Shown here in pieces: positions 7,609 to 14,305 of a DNA stretch of 18,437 nt (its first letter is position 1; each line of letters starts with the position of its first letter). The notes under the pieces are model-generated. The model did not search any database, had not been told where the DNA came from, and saw only the letters and a program-made list of their open reading frames with translations. This stretch comes from Candidatus Pacearchaeota archaeon (GTDB lineage: Archaea; Nanobdellota; Nanobdellia; Pacearchaeales; GW2011-AR1). The translations under genes and the position numbers were made by a program. The stretch spans positions 1-18,437 of the forward strand of contig NZCQ01000058.1 in assembly GCA_002688335.1 (NCBI GenBank). Direction: 5' to 3'.

Positions 7609-7968
7609 TTAATCGCCCTCATCAGCAACTTCTTCAAGTTTGAACTTAGATAATCCGGATACTCCACTACTTTTTGCAGTTTCTCTAACAAATCTTCCAA
7701 AACTTAAACGTGCAGCTTCTCTTGATTTATCAGTTCCGCTGATCTCATATCCATGATCCTCACTATTACAAATTAGAACTGTAGTGGCGGGCTCTAGAAT
7801 ATATGTTAATACTGTAGATTCTTCTTCAAACCCCTGTTTGTGGGCTGGAAATAAATCATAGCTTGTAAACGCCCCCTCATTGGTCGTATTCTCAACTAAA
7901 TTAAATATCTTTTCCTGCATTACCGAAGAATTATCCCTATATTCTCTTGTCTCTAATTGAACTGCCAT
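7609..7968 (-). CDS. Hypothetical protein downstream of the surface protein
   Basis: A 119-residue soluble protein from ATG 7968 (MAVQLETREY). An upstream alternative start would run into the preceding gene. There is no signal peptide or membrane helix. The sequence is acidic with beta-like segments (TYILEPATTVLICNSE) followed by a helix with SREAARLSFGRFVRETAKSS and an acidic tail. I do not recognise the family. The start lies 17 nt after the stop of the 651-residue surface protein, and no well-placed TATA box is seen, so it is probably co-transcribed with that gene. Confidence 0.55.
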   Translation of the reverse strand: MAVQLETREYRDNSSVMQEKIFNLVENTTNEGAFTSYDLFPAHKQGFEEESTVLTYILEPATTVLICNSEDHGYEISGTDKSREAARLSFGRFVRETAKSSGVSGLSKFKLEEVADEGD

Positions 7969-7985
7969 CTTAAAAATTAAAGAAA

Positions 7986-9941
7986 TCAAAGAGGTCTTGA
8001 TGGTGATACCATAGATCTAATCACAAGAATTATTGCGATTATTAAGATTGTGTTTACCAAGATTATTAGGTAGATAAACCAGTTATTTCTTAAATGATCC
8101 ACAACAGGACCGATTTGTGCTGGTTGAGCTTTTGAGTTCACAGATAGTACTACTTTTTGCTCCTTAGTTACTCCATCAAATGCTGCTTTTATTGATAGTT
8201 CTTGATCTCCAGAAACATCATTATTTACACTTAAAGCAATACTAGCTTCCTTAGATTCTCCGGGAGATAGTGTGATTATTTGGGGTTCTATTGAAACTTG
8301 TCTAGCCCATGAAGAGATTCCGTTTACGCCAACTGCATAAGTTGTTTCTTCCTTACCTGTATTTCTTAGTATTGCGTTAACAACTACTTGCTGTCCTGCA
8401 ACTGCTTGAGGAGTTTCTGAGTCAAGTTCAGCTGTAATCTGAACATCTTTTTCAGTACTTACTCCACAATTTCCTTCTACTCTTAATGAAGCTGTGAATT
8501 TATCGTCTGACACTATATCATAGACGTCATCTCCATCATCATAGTCATAGTAAGTTCTAAACTCTAAAACGTGGATCTTTTCTTCTGCGTTTGAAGGTAT
8601 GTTTAATTCGAAATCTATCACTTCCGAGTCTCCTTGATCGAAATCTTGCCTTACGATTCTTTCGTCATTAATCTTAAGATCGCTATTGAACATAGTTACT
8701 CTAACTTGATCTAGATGATCATCTTCTCCAATATTGAATATTTCTCCAGTAATCTGAACAAGTTCTCCGCATTGTGCTGGTGAAGGGCTTACTTTTATAT
8801 TGTCGAATATTATGTGTTTCTCTTCATCTTCTTCTCTTTGACCATCTATTTCTTGGAAGAATCCATCACTAAGATCTGATGAATGTGATACGCATAAGTT
8901 TTCTTCTTTTAGATCCTTACTATAAGCTTTTACTACAAGTTTGTATTTGTCATCTTCGAAATCTGCAGGAATAATGAAGGTAAAGGTTGCTGTATCGTCT
9001 TTTCCGTCTTTTATGCTTCCAAGATCGATTTCTTCATCATCTAGATCATCCATATCTTTTATTACGTTCTTGCCGGTTTGATCAAATAATCCGATTTCAA
9101 CATGAACATCTTTTATTCTTTCATCTCCATCATTATCTACTGTAACTTTTATTTCTACTTCATCTAGAGGGCTCCATTCTTCGTCGTCCCCATCGTTGTT
9201 ATCTATTTTAACGTCTGAAATTGATAAGTCTGTTCCTTGCTCTCCTTCCTTACAGAAGTTTCTATTTATTGTAAGCTTTCCTGTTGATGTTGTTCCATCA
9301 TTAGCTGATGCTGTTAATGTTGCTTCATTAGCTCCGATTCCAAGTGAAGAAGTTGTGTCTACTCCTATTGCGATCACTTGAGATTGACCAGCATTTAAGT
9401 TTGAAATTGAAGTTGGAGAAAGTGTGAATGTTGCTCCAGTAAGGTCTGGAAGGTTTAGTGAAACACTAGAAAAGTCTACATTTCCTTCGTTTTTAACTGT
9501 TAGTGAAGCTGAAGTGTCTGTATCTGTTATAGTAGAAGATGAAACAGATAAAGAAGGTGAAGTGTTTATTGTAACTGGTCCGAAAGGTTCAGAGTCTGTG
9601 TTGTCTGATCCTACAGCGATTATTGTTCCCGCAAGAGTTCCTTGCTGATTAGGATTAAATGTTATTGTACCTGTAATAGTTTCAGTTGCTCCAGCACCAA
9701 CAGAAGTTGTAGGGGCTGAGAATGAAGAGGTAGCAGTTCCAGTCATAGCTGAACTGAAAGTAACTGAAGTTGCATCAGCGCCAGTATTTGTAACAGGAAA
9801 AGCAAAAGTTAATGATCCTGCGTTGTGATTAACAGTAGTAGAAATTGTTGGCGTTCCAACAGTGATTAATGAAGCTGCACTAACCATTGCTAGTGACAAG
9901 AAAACTGTCAATAAAAACATTGATAATATTTTTGAATTCAT
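7986..9941 (-). CDS. Putative S-layer/CARDB-like surface protein, membrane-anchored
   Basis: A 651-residue exported protein. Residues 1-23 are a signal peptide. Then come two beta-sandwich repeats of about 90-100 residues each, rich in Ser/Thr and Gly (24-225), followed by three very acidic Ig-like domains marked by NRNFCKEG (C230), NLC (C350), AQCGE (C391) and GNCG (C492). A CARDB/NPCBM-like domain spans about 500-602, with NAILRNTGKEETTYAV and LSPGESKEASI. Residues 621-643 form one transmembrane helix with a short basic tail. COG1361-type proteins with this build are annotated as putative S-layer proteins in DPANN genomes. The acidic domains could bind cations. Whether the C-terminal helix is a sortase signal is unclear, since no PGF-like motif precedes it. 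Confidence 0.78.
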   Translation of the reverse strand: MNSKILSMFLLTVFLSLAMVSAASLITVGTPTISTTVNHNAGSLTFAFPVTNTGADATSVTFSSAMTGTATSSFSAPTTSVGAGATETITGTITFNPNQQGTLAGTIIAVGSDNTDSEPFGPVTINTSPSLSVSSSTITDTDTSASLTVKNEGNVDFSSVSLNLPDLTGATFTLSPTSISNLNAGQSQVIAIGVDTTSSLGIGANEATLTASANDGTTSTGKLTINRNFCKEGEQGTDLSISDVKIDNNDGDDEEWSPLDEVEIKVTVDNDGDERIKDVHVEIGLFDQTGKNVIKDMDDLDDEEIDLGSIKDGKDDTATFTFIIPADFEDDKYKLVVKAYSKDLKEENLCVSHSSDLSDGFFQEIDGQREEDEEKHIIFDNIKVSPSPAQCGELVQITGEIFNIGEDDHLDQVRVTMFNSDLKINDERIVRQDFDQGDSEVIDFELNIPSNAEEKIHVLEFRTYYDYDDGDDVYDIVSDDKFTASLRVEGNCGVSTEKDVQITAELDSETPQAVAGQQVVVNAILRNTGKEETTYAVGVNGISSWARQVSIEPQIITLSPGESKEASIALSVNNDVSGDQELSIKAAFDGVTKEQKVVLSVNSKAQPAQIGPVVDHLRNNWFIYLIILVNTILIIAIILVIRSMVSPSRPL

Positions 9942-9968
9942 TTTGATATCATTTTTGAGTTATAACAC

Positions 9969-10000
9969 CTTTTTAAACATTGTGGTTTTAAAAAATATAT
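9969..10000 (-). promoter_or_regulatory. Promoter region of the 651-residue surface protein
   Basis: Two TATA-like boxes lie upstream of the start at 9941: TTTTTAAAC centred ~34 nt away, and a TTTAAAAAATATATT tract ~50 nt away. The nearer box would give a leader of only a few nucleotides. Confidence 0.4.
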
Positions 10001-10160
10001 TATTTCGTAGGACTTTTTGTATATTCTGCTATCATTTGTCGACGGTAATCTGTTTTTGTGTTGTTTTTGTTTTCTGGTTTTTAATGGGTAATTGTGACTT
10101 TTTGGTTGGTTGGTTTTGATGTTTTTTGTTTGTTTTTGGTGGTGAATTTATTAGTTATTT
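10001..10160. other. G/T-biased intergenic tract
   Basis: No credible gene is present. From about 10049 to 10145 the plus strand is almost only T and G with very few C, including repeated GGTT and GTTTTT words. The neighbouring intergenic DNA is evenly AT-rich, so the strand bias is local. I can assign no function. Confidence 0.4.
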
Positions 10161-10228
10161 TAAGAGAACTTTGAAAAATCTCATTTTTCTTCGTTCTCTA
10201 AGAGAAAATCTTGCCAAATTTCCTTGAG
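10161..10228. repeat. Structured hairpin repeat, copy A
   Basis: First copy of a ~65-bp element repeated at 11575-11640. AGAGAAC (10163-10169) pairs with GTTCTCT (10193-10199), and inside them GAAAAAT (10173-10179) pairs with ATTTTTC (10183-10189) around a CTC loop. The sequence to the right also matches copy B as far as the TTCCTT word. It lies downstream of sepF in gene-free DNA. Confidence 0.65.
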
Positions 10229-10324
10229 ACAATTCTCCTATTATATATATGTATGCTGGAAAAATTGGTATTATTGGGTTATTCAAAATTTATGATCCCT
10301 AATATCTGTTTATATCTAGATGTA

Positions 10325-10696
10325 TCACAAACTGCCTTCTGTTTGAGGAGAACTCTCTGCTGCCCTTTGTATTTCAGCGAATTGTGGAGTGACTAGAATA
10401 ATATTTTCACCGAACCCTGCTATGCTTCCTTCTAACGCGTCAGCGGTTTTCTTTATCTTAGAGATTGCTCGCTTAAGCTCTATGATATCCTTTGACCTTA
10501 ATGATTTTATATCGATTACTGCTATAGTATAGCCTTCCCTTAGTGAGTTTAATATTGAGTTTACATCCTCGAAGCTGTTTAGAACAAAGGGTTTTACAAG
10601 AACCTTGGCCTTTTTTGTTTCCTTGCTTAGATCAATCTCAATATATTCAGAATCATCGTCCTCTAACGAAAACGCTCTTTTTATTTTATCGAACAT
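10325..10696 (-). CDS. sepF: Archaeal SepF, membrane anchor for FtsZ
   Basis: A 123-residue protein. Archaeal SepF binds the membrane through an N-terminal amphipathic helix and ties the FtsZ ring to it. Here residues 1-10 (MFDKIKRAFS) fit the amphipathic helix. Residues 17-23 (EYIEIDL) lead into the SepF core, with KAKVLVKPFVLNSFEDV, LREGYTIAVIDIKSL, ELKRAISKIKKT and AGFGENIILVTPQF in the usual family order. The end is a short polar tail. A TATA box at 10716-10729 gives a leaderless start and its own promoter. It lies 45 nt after prefoldin beta and about 4.6 kb from ftsZ in the same direction, so both parts of the minimal archaeal divisome are in this block. Confidence 0.85.
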   Translation of the reverse strand: MFDKIKRAFSLEDDDSEYIEIDLSKETKKAKVLVKPFVLNSFEDVNSILNSLREGYTIAVIDIKSLRSKDIIELKRAISKIKKTADALEGSIAGFGENIILVTPQFAEIQRAAESSPQTEGSL

Positions 10697-10715
10697 AAAA
10701 TAAGGATAAGGAAGA

Positions 10716-10729
10716 AGTTTATAAATATT
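10716..10729 (-). promoter_or_regulatory. TATA box of sepF
   Basis: A TTTATAAATATT core is centred ~26 nt upstream of the sepF ATG at 10696. Confidence 0.5.
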
Positions 10730-10741
10730 TCTGTGATTTGA

Positions 10742-11071
10742 TTATTTTATCTTTTTCATTACTTCTTTTTTCAACTCATCTGCTTGTTTTGCTAGATCTG
10801 CCTCTTGTTTTTCTATTGATTTTAGCCTTAGATCCATAAGATCCTTTTTCTTCCTTAGATCTTCTTCTATCTTATTTTTATCTGACTTAATCATTATGTT
10901 CCCCACTATTTTGAAAACATCCTCGTTAGAACTGGTTATTTCCTTTAATGCATTCTCTGTTTCAGATAATTCCATCTGGAATGCTTGTTTCTGCATTAAG
11001 AGGGCTTGAAGATTCTGCTCATAACTTTGTAATTCTTGTATTTTTGCTTGTGTTTCTTGGTCCATTTCCAT
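10742..11071 (-). CDS. pfdB: Prefoldin beta subunit
   Basis: A 109-residue coiled-coil chaperone subunit. Archaeal prefoldin is an alpha2-beta4 hexamer that hands unfolded proteins to the thermosome. The N-terminal helix (QAKIQELQSYEQNLQ) and the C-terminal heptad helix (KKDLMDLRLKSIEKQ...) flank a hairpin with ENALKEI, VFKIVGNIMI and IEEDLRKK, the usual beta-subunit order and length. Placement next to rpoP and eL43 is the common archaeal arrangement. The start is ATG 11071, with a second in-frame ATG at 11065. It has a long structured leader of about 95-100 nt: the nearest good TATA box is near 11195, and the leader contains the palindrome element shared with eL43. Confidence 0.85.
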   Translation of the reverse strand: MEMDQETQAKIQELQSYEQNLQALLMQKQAFQMELSETENALKEITSSNEDVFKIVGNIMIKSDKNKIEEDLRKKKDLMDLRLKSIEKQEADLAKQADELKKEVMKKIK

Positions 11072-11082
11072 TCTCGTATGAA

Positions 11083-11119
11083 ATATCCAGGAACCTAGGT
11101 TCCTAGATGCAACCTCCTA
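11083..11119 (-). repeat. Palindromic leader element, copy P (before prefoldin beta)
   Basis: A 37-nt element in the prefoldin beta leader, repeated with 3 extra G/C bases before eL43. It holds the perfect palindrome AGGAACCTAGGTTCCT (11089-11104) and, on the coding strand, an AGGAGG site upstream of it (plus-strand CCTCCT at 11113-11118). In RNA it can fold into a hairpin. Confidence 0.7.
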
Positions 11120-11209
11120 TTAGGTTAGCTAACAAGTCACATTTCCTATGTTAGCAACTCCCGGTTGTTATAACCTCAATCAACTGAGAGTTATATAAAT
11201 TTATTGTTA

Positions 11210-11347
11210 TTATACTGCTTTAATTTTGACAACAGCTTTTCTTGGCTTATAGAAGATCTTTGATCTGCAATGAGGGCATAAGAATCTCTTCCCTAAAGCT
11301 GAGCTAGTTATTTTCTTCCCGCACTTGAAACATTTGTATGTTGTCAT
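11210..11347 (-). CDS. rpoP: RNA polymerase subunit P (Rpb12 homologue)
   Basis: A 45-residue zinc-binding subunit of archaeal RNA polymerase, equivalent to eukaryotic Rpb12 and involved in promoter opening. It begins MTTYKCFKCGKKI with C6 and C9, then CPHCRSKIFYKPRK with C24 and C27, and ends VVKIKAV. The two zinc-ligand CxxC pairs and the C-terminal basic IFYKPR segment are the family hallmarks, and the length is normal. The leaderless start has a TTTAAAAAT box ~28 nt upstream (11371-11379). The gene keeps the usual archaeal order eL43 - rpoP - prefoldin beta, but an uncertain ORF lies between eL43 and rpoP. Confidence 0.9.
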   Translation of the reverse strand: MTTYKCFKCGKKITSSALGKRFLCPHCRSKIFYKPRKAVVKIKAV

Positions 11348-11574
11348 TATATATTAATAGTTATTTTATGGTTTAAAAATCTTTGTGGTTTGTTTCTCAG
11401 AATCTTTATCTGTAATTCTGATCCTATAGCGATTAACAAATCTTTCTGGAACAGATAAACCTGCCCCGTATTGACTGCATAAAGCATCCTCTCCCCTCAC
11501 TAACTGACCTATTACTGCTTTTTCTATTGTACTGCTCCCCTTGCATCTAAAAAAAGTCCCAAACCCACAGAAGT

Positions 11575-11640
11575 GTAGAGAACTTTGAAAAACTCCGTTT
11601 TTCTCATTCTCTAAGAAGAACTTTGCTGCGATTTCCTTCG
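11575..11640. repeat. Structured hairpin repeat, copy B
   Basis: Second copy of the element at 10161-10228. TAGAGAA (11576-11582) pairs with TTCTCTA (11607-11613), and GAAAAAC (11587-11593) pairs with GTTTTTC (11597-11603) around a TCC loop. Compared with copy A, the innermost T-A pair is a C-G pair here, a compensatory change that keeps the stem. Confidence 0.65.
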
Positions 11641-11663
11641 GAAATGTCAATTATGCAAAGTTC
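11618..11663. repeat. Second hairpin beside repeat B
   Basis: GAACTTTGC (11618-11626) and GCAAAGTTC (11655-11663) are perfect 9-bp arms. Inside, ATTTCC (11631-11636) pairs with GGAAAT (11640-11645) around a TTC loop. Only part of this is recognisable next to copy A. It covers the frame break of the neighbouring ORF. Confidence 0.65.
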
Positions 11664-11804
11664 CCTGTAAGAAACCCTTAGGCATATCTTCAGCCCGAGG
11701 GATCTCATCGTATTGTTCTCTTGTTAATTCTAGATAAGGATATCTTCTGGAACTCATTGTTAAGATAATAAAGATTTATTTTTAAGGATTTGGGCGATAT
11801 GAAA

Positions 11805-12023
11805 TTACTCTTCCTTCTTTAAGTAATAAGCATGTCCAGTGAATTTTTTGTCGCATTTCTTGCACTGCCAGATTCCTGCTGCGATCCTTTTTGCAGTTCC
11901 CTTGCAGAAAGAGCATTCTTGTTTTGTTCTCTGAGTTGACTCGACTTGAGCTATCTTTTTTCTAACTCTTGTTCCGTATCTTGCTCCAAATCTTCCTGCT
12001 GCTTTAACTTTTTTTGTTCTCAT
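11805..12023 (-). CDS. rpl37ae: Ribosomal protein eL43 (L37Ae)
   Basis: A 72-residue zinc-ribbon protein of the large ribosomal subunit, found in archaea and eukaryotes. The N-terminus RTKKVKAAGRFGARYGTRVR is basic and typical. The zinc ribbon has C37 and C40 (CSFC) and C54 and C57 (CKKC), followed by KKFTGHAYYL. I chose ATG 12023 because the family begins M-x-T-K-K-V-x-x-x-G. An in-frame TTG 30 nt upstream would add codons from a palindromic leader and has no room for a ribosome site. The leader holds an AGGAGGG site about 30 nt upstream, with the palindrome between it and the ATG. Confidence 0.92.
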   Translation of the reverse strand: MRTKKVKAAGRFGARYGTRVRKKIAQVESTQRTKQECSFCKGTAKRIAAGIWQCKKCDKKFTGHAYYLKKEE

Positions 12024-12061
12024 ATCCAGGGAACCTAGGTTCCCTAGATGCAACCCTCCTA
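12022..12061 (-). repeat. Palindromic leader element, copy L (before eL43)
   Basis: A 40-nt copy of the element at 11083-11119. It has the perfect 18-nt palindrome AGGGAACCTAGGTTCCCT (12028-12045) and AGGAGGG on the coding strand (plus-strand CCCTCCT at 12054-12060). The three bases it has in addition to copy P are one G in each of AGGAGGG and the left arm and one C in the right arm, so pairing is preserved. Confidence 0.7.
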
Positions 12062-12139
12062 AGATTGCTTAAGGTTCCTAGATTAATCTCCGTTAATTAT
12101 TTTTAACTTGTACTGTTTTTAAATGTTTGTGAATTTAAA

Positions 12140-12213
12140 TGGGGTCGGCCAGATTCGAACTGGCGTTACGAACTCCCAAAGCTCGTGTACTAACCAGGCT
12201 ATACTACGACCCC
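12140..12213 (-). tRNA. tRNA-Pro (anticodon UGG)
   Basis: A complete cloverleaf on the minus strand. The acceptor stem GGGGTCG pairs with CGACCCC, with discriminator A. The D arm is GTAT/GTAC. The anticodon stem CGAGC/GTTCG encloses the loop TTTGGGA, giving anticodon TGG with G at position 37, as in proline tRNAs. The T arm GCCAG-TTCGAAT-CTGGC is perfect. No intron is seen and CCA is not encoded. A TATA-like ATTTATAAATC box lies about 32 nt upstream (12240-12250). Confidence 0.93.
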
Positions 12214-12265
12214 TGATTGATAAAATTATTAGAAATAATGGATTTATAAATCTTTAGAAGTATTA

Positions 12266-12781
12266 CTAGAGCATGGAACTATCGTAGCTTTCTTTAAGTC
12301 CTGTGTCTTTATCTTCAACTAACCCCAACTCTATATCAAGCTTAGCAATACGTTCTAAGTCATATTCTCTAGGTGTTGTTTCCACGAGAGAATAAACGAT
12401 AGGCTTACTTTCTGATTTTGTTAATTCATAAAATACTGATTCTCTTTCAAATCTAAAAACTAACGTACAAAGATGGGAAGATAAATTGCTAAATTCAAAT
12501 TTGTCCTTTAAATCTGCTAAGACAAATTCTTCACCCCTGTTCTCAATAACAAAATTTGTTATAATTCCTAGATGAGAATTACTCTTAAATTGCCACCCAA
12601 AAGGACGGCCAATAGAAATAAAATTTATAGTTCTTTCTTTATCAGTTATTAAATCTTCATAGTTTTCTGGGATGAATCTTCTATAAATTTCAGGAATTGG
12701 TGGAAAACCTATTAGAGATTCTCCAAAATAGACATCTCCCACTCTGTGAGTGATTTTTTGTTCTCCAGGTACATTCCCCAT
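12266..12781 (-). CDS. Hypothetical protein after uL11
   Basis: A 171-residue soluble protein of unknown family. It has no signal peptide, membrane helix or obvious catalytic motif. The middle shows alternating strands (INFISIGRPFGWQF, LGIITNFVIENRGEEFVLADL, LCTLVFRFERESVFYEL) suggesting a beta-rich domain, and the C-terminus is an acidic helix. A TATA-like box (about 12800-12812) lies ~25 nt before the ATG, so it has its own leaderless promoter, 47 nt after the rpl11 stop. It sits where L1 and L10 usually follow L11 in archaea. Those genes are absent here, so the block has been rearranged. Confidence 0.6.
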   Translation of the reverse strand: MGNVPGEQKITHRVGDVYFGESLIGFPPIPEIYRRFIPENYEDLITDKERTINFISIGRPFGWQFKSNSHLGIITNFVIENRGEEFVLADLKDKFEFSNLSSHLCTLVFRFERESVFYELTKSESKPIVYSLVETTPREYDLERIAKLDIELGLVEDKDTGLKESYDSSML

Positions 12782-12828
12782 GCGATTTTCATTTTTTAGA
12801 AATATTTAAATCTTTAGGTAATTCGTAA

Positions 12829-13518
12829 TCATTTCTTCTCTTCTTCTTTCTTCTCGGACTCTGCTGCTGGAGCTGGACTATCTCCTTCTGCGCCCTGCGC
12901 TTCCTTAGCTGCTTCCTCTTCTTTCTCTTTTGCTTCTTCAGCAGCCTTCTGTTCCTCTGCTAGTTTGGCATCTTGTTCAGATTTTACTCCTTCGAAGAAT
13001 TCATTAATCTTTTTTCTTTTTTCTTCAGAAGTTTCAGTTTTTCCCTCATTGATCTCATTATCAAATTTCCCATCTGCTACTTCTTGAATTAGTTCATTTG
13101 GTTCCATATTTTCTACTAAGATGCCAATACTTGAACAAGTTCCCAATATTGATTTAACTGCATTCTTTAGATTTTTCTCAAGCATGTTTGGGTGTTTAAT
13201 CTTTGCTATCCTTATTATGTCTTCAATTGAAGCATTTCCCATCTTTGATTTCTTATGATCTGCAGTTCCTTTTTCTAGATTAAGCTCTTTCTTCAATAAT
13301 TCAGAAGTTGGAGGGGAAGAAGTCTTGATTGTGAAATCTTTCGTTTTTTCATCGACATCTAATTCTACTGGAACTTTCATTCCCTTGAACTCTTTTGTGG
13401 CTTCATTAACATCCCCAATTACCTTGCCCATGTTAATGCCCATTGGACCTAGTTGTTGAGCCACTGCTGGGCCTGGTTTCATGTCCCCGCCGTCTATTAA
13501 TAGATTAATTTTTACCAT
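12829..13518 (-). CDS. rpl11: Ribosomal protein uL11 with long charged tail
   Basis: Protein at the base of the ribosomal stalk that contacts 23S rRNA and translation factors. Residues 1-70 show the N-terminal domain (INLLIDGGDMKPGPAVAQQLGP with the proline-rich switch, then NMGKVIGDVNEATKEFKGMKVPV). Residues 71-145 show the RNA-binding domain with TSSPPTSELLKKELNLEKGT, IEDIIRIAKIK and AVKSILGTCSSIGI. Residues ~160-229 are an added tail of Lys/Glu/Ala repeats, about 65 residues beyond the usual archaeal length of ~160. The TATA box at 13539-13549 gives a leaderless start. The gene follows spt5, as in most archaea. Confidence 0.92.
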   Translation of the reverse strand: MVKINLLIDGGDMKPGPAVAQQLGPMGINMGKVIGDVNEATKEFKGMKVPVELDVDEKTKDFTIKTSSPPTSELLKKELNLEKGTADHKKSKMGNASIEDIIRIAKIKHPNMLEKNLKNAVKSILGTCSSIGILVENMEPNELIQEVADGKFDNEINEGKTETSEEKRKKINEFFEGVKSEQDAKLAEEQKAAEEAKEKEEEAAKEAQGAEGDSPAPAAESEKKEEEKK

Positions 13519-13560
13519 TTTAATTTCTTAATTGCTTATTATTTAAATGTTTGTAGAACA

Positions 13561-14142
13561 CTAGTAATCATCTGGTATTAAGCCTCCGCTTGGTTCTTCA
13601 TACTCGTTGTTTATCAAAGGAGAATCTCCTAATGGAGTTTCTTCCCCCATCTTAACTTCGGTTTTATCTTCTTCTTGAGTTCCTTCTTCCTCTGATTCTT
13701 CCTTCTCTCTTCTAATTACCTTTATGTTATCAAGCTTAACTGTCACAGGTATTGGGACAACTGCTGCAAGTAAGGTTACGACCGCCTCTCCCTTAGATTT
13801 ATCTATTCTTACTACCTTTGCTTTTTCTTTCTTAAATGGCTCTCCGATTATCTCAACTATGTCTCCCTTCTCTATATTAATTTCTTCCATTACTGGTTCG
13901 ATCATATTTTTTATCTCTTCATATGTAACTGTCTTTCCAATAATTCCCTTAACATATGGAAGATTGTAAGCAGCCTCTTCAGCATTTTCCCTATCTTCTG
14001 CTTCAAGAAAAATATAACCTCTAAGTCCATGGGGCCTAGCTAGTGAATATACTCCAAGTTCTTTTTTATTGACCTTGTCTGAGATTAATTCTAATGCTCT
14101 GTCTTCTTTATTTGTGGTTACTTTTATTATGTAAATTGCCAT
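13561..14142 (-). CDS. spt5: Transcription elongation factor Spt5 (NusG family)
   Basis: Processivity factor that bridges the RNA polymerase clamp with Spt4. Residues 1-85 form the NGN domain (MAIYIIKVTTNKEDRALEL, then GVYSLARPHGLRGYIFLEAE and NLPYVKGIIG). Residues ~92-143 form the KOW domain (IEKGDIVEIIGEPFKKEKAKVVRID ... VTLLAAVVPIPVTVKLDNIKVI). Residues 146-193 are an acidic tail not usual in archaeal Spt5 (about 145-155 residues). The start ATG 14142 lies in the context CATACGAGAATGG, which is also found at the prefoldin beta start. The TATA boxes (about 14197-14206 and 14214-14222) imply a leader of roughly 30-50 nt. Confidence 0.92.
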   Translation of the reverse strand: MAIYIIKVTTNKEDRALELISDKVNKKELGVYSLARPHGLRGYIFLEAEDRENAEEAAYNLPYVKGIIGKTVTYEEIKNMIEPVMEEINIEKGDIVEIIGEPFKKEKAKVVRIDKSKGEAVVTLLAAVVPIPVTVKLDNIKVIRREKEESEEEGTQEEDKTEVKMGEETPLGDSPLINNEYEEPSGGLIPDDY

Positions 14143-14305
14143 TCTCGTATGAGTTTGCTTCAGCTAAGTGCTTAATGACTTTAGAAGCAATTAATATTAT
14201 TTAAAACTGGCGGTTTATAAAGTTTACGGATATGTTGAAATGTATAGAAATATAAGAAGCAATATTAATAACAATAACAAAATTCTTGGATCTATTTGAG
14301 ACTTT

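Larger units (their letters stand above)
11366..11757 (-). pseudogene. Possible broken gene: 36-residue ORF plus shifted 94-codon ORF
   Basis: A good TATA box at 11774-11787 lies ~25 nt before ATG 11757, which starts MSSRRYPYLELTREQYDE and stops after 36 residues at TGA 11647-11649. A second open frame begins at the overlapping TTG (11650) and runs 94 codons to 11366, with FPKEIAAKFFLENE and, later, SVPERFVNRYRIRITD. The break coincides with repeat B and its companion hairpin. One gene disrupted by a frameshift or by insertion of the structured element is the simplest reading. Two coupled small genes, or a short peptide with non-coding DNA, are alternatives. I recognise no family in either part. 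Confidence 0.4.

Noticed and set aside
9862..10119. 85-codon plus-strand ORF across the surface-protein start
   Set aside because: It spans the signal-peptide codons and promoter of the minus-strand gene and the G/T-biased tract. It has no TATA box or ribosome site.
12024..12053. TTG start extending eL43 by ten codons
   Set aside because: The added codons come from the palindromic leader, and the AGGAGGG site would touch the TTG. Family alignment starts at ATG 12023.
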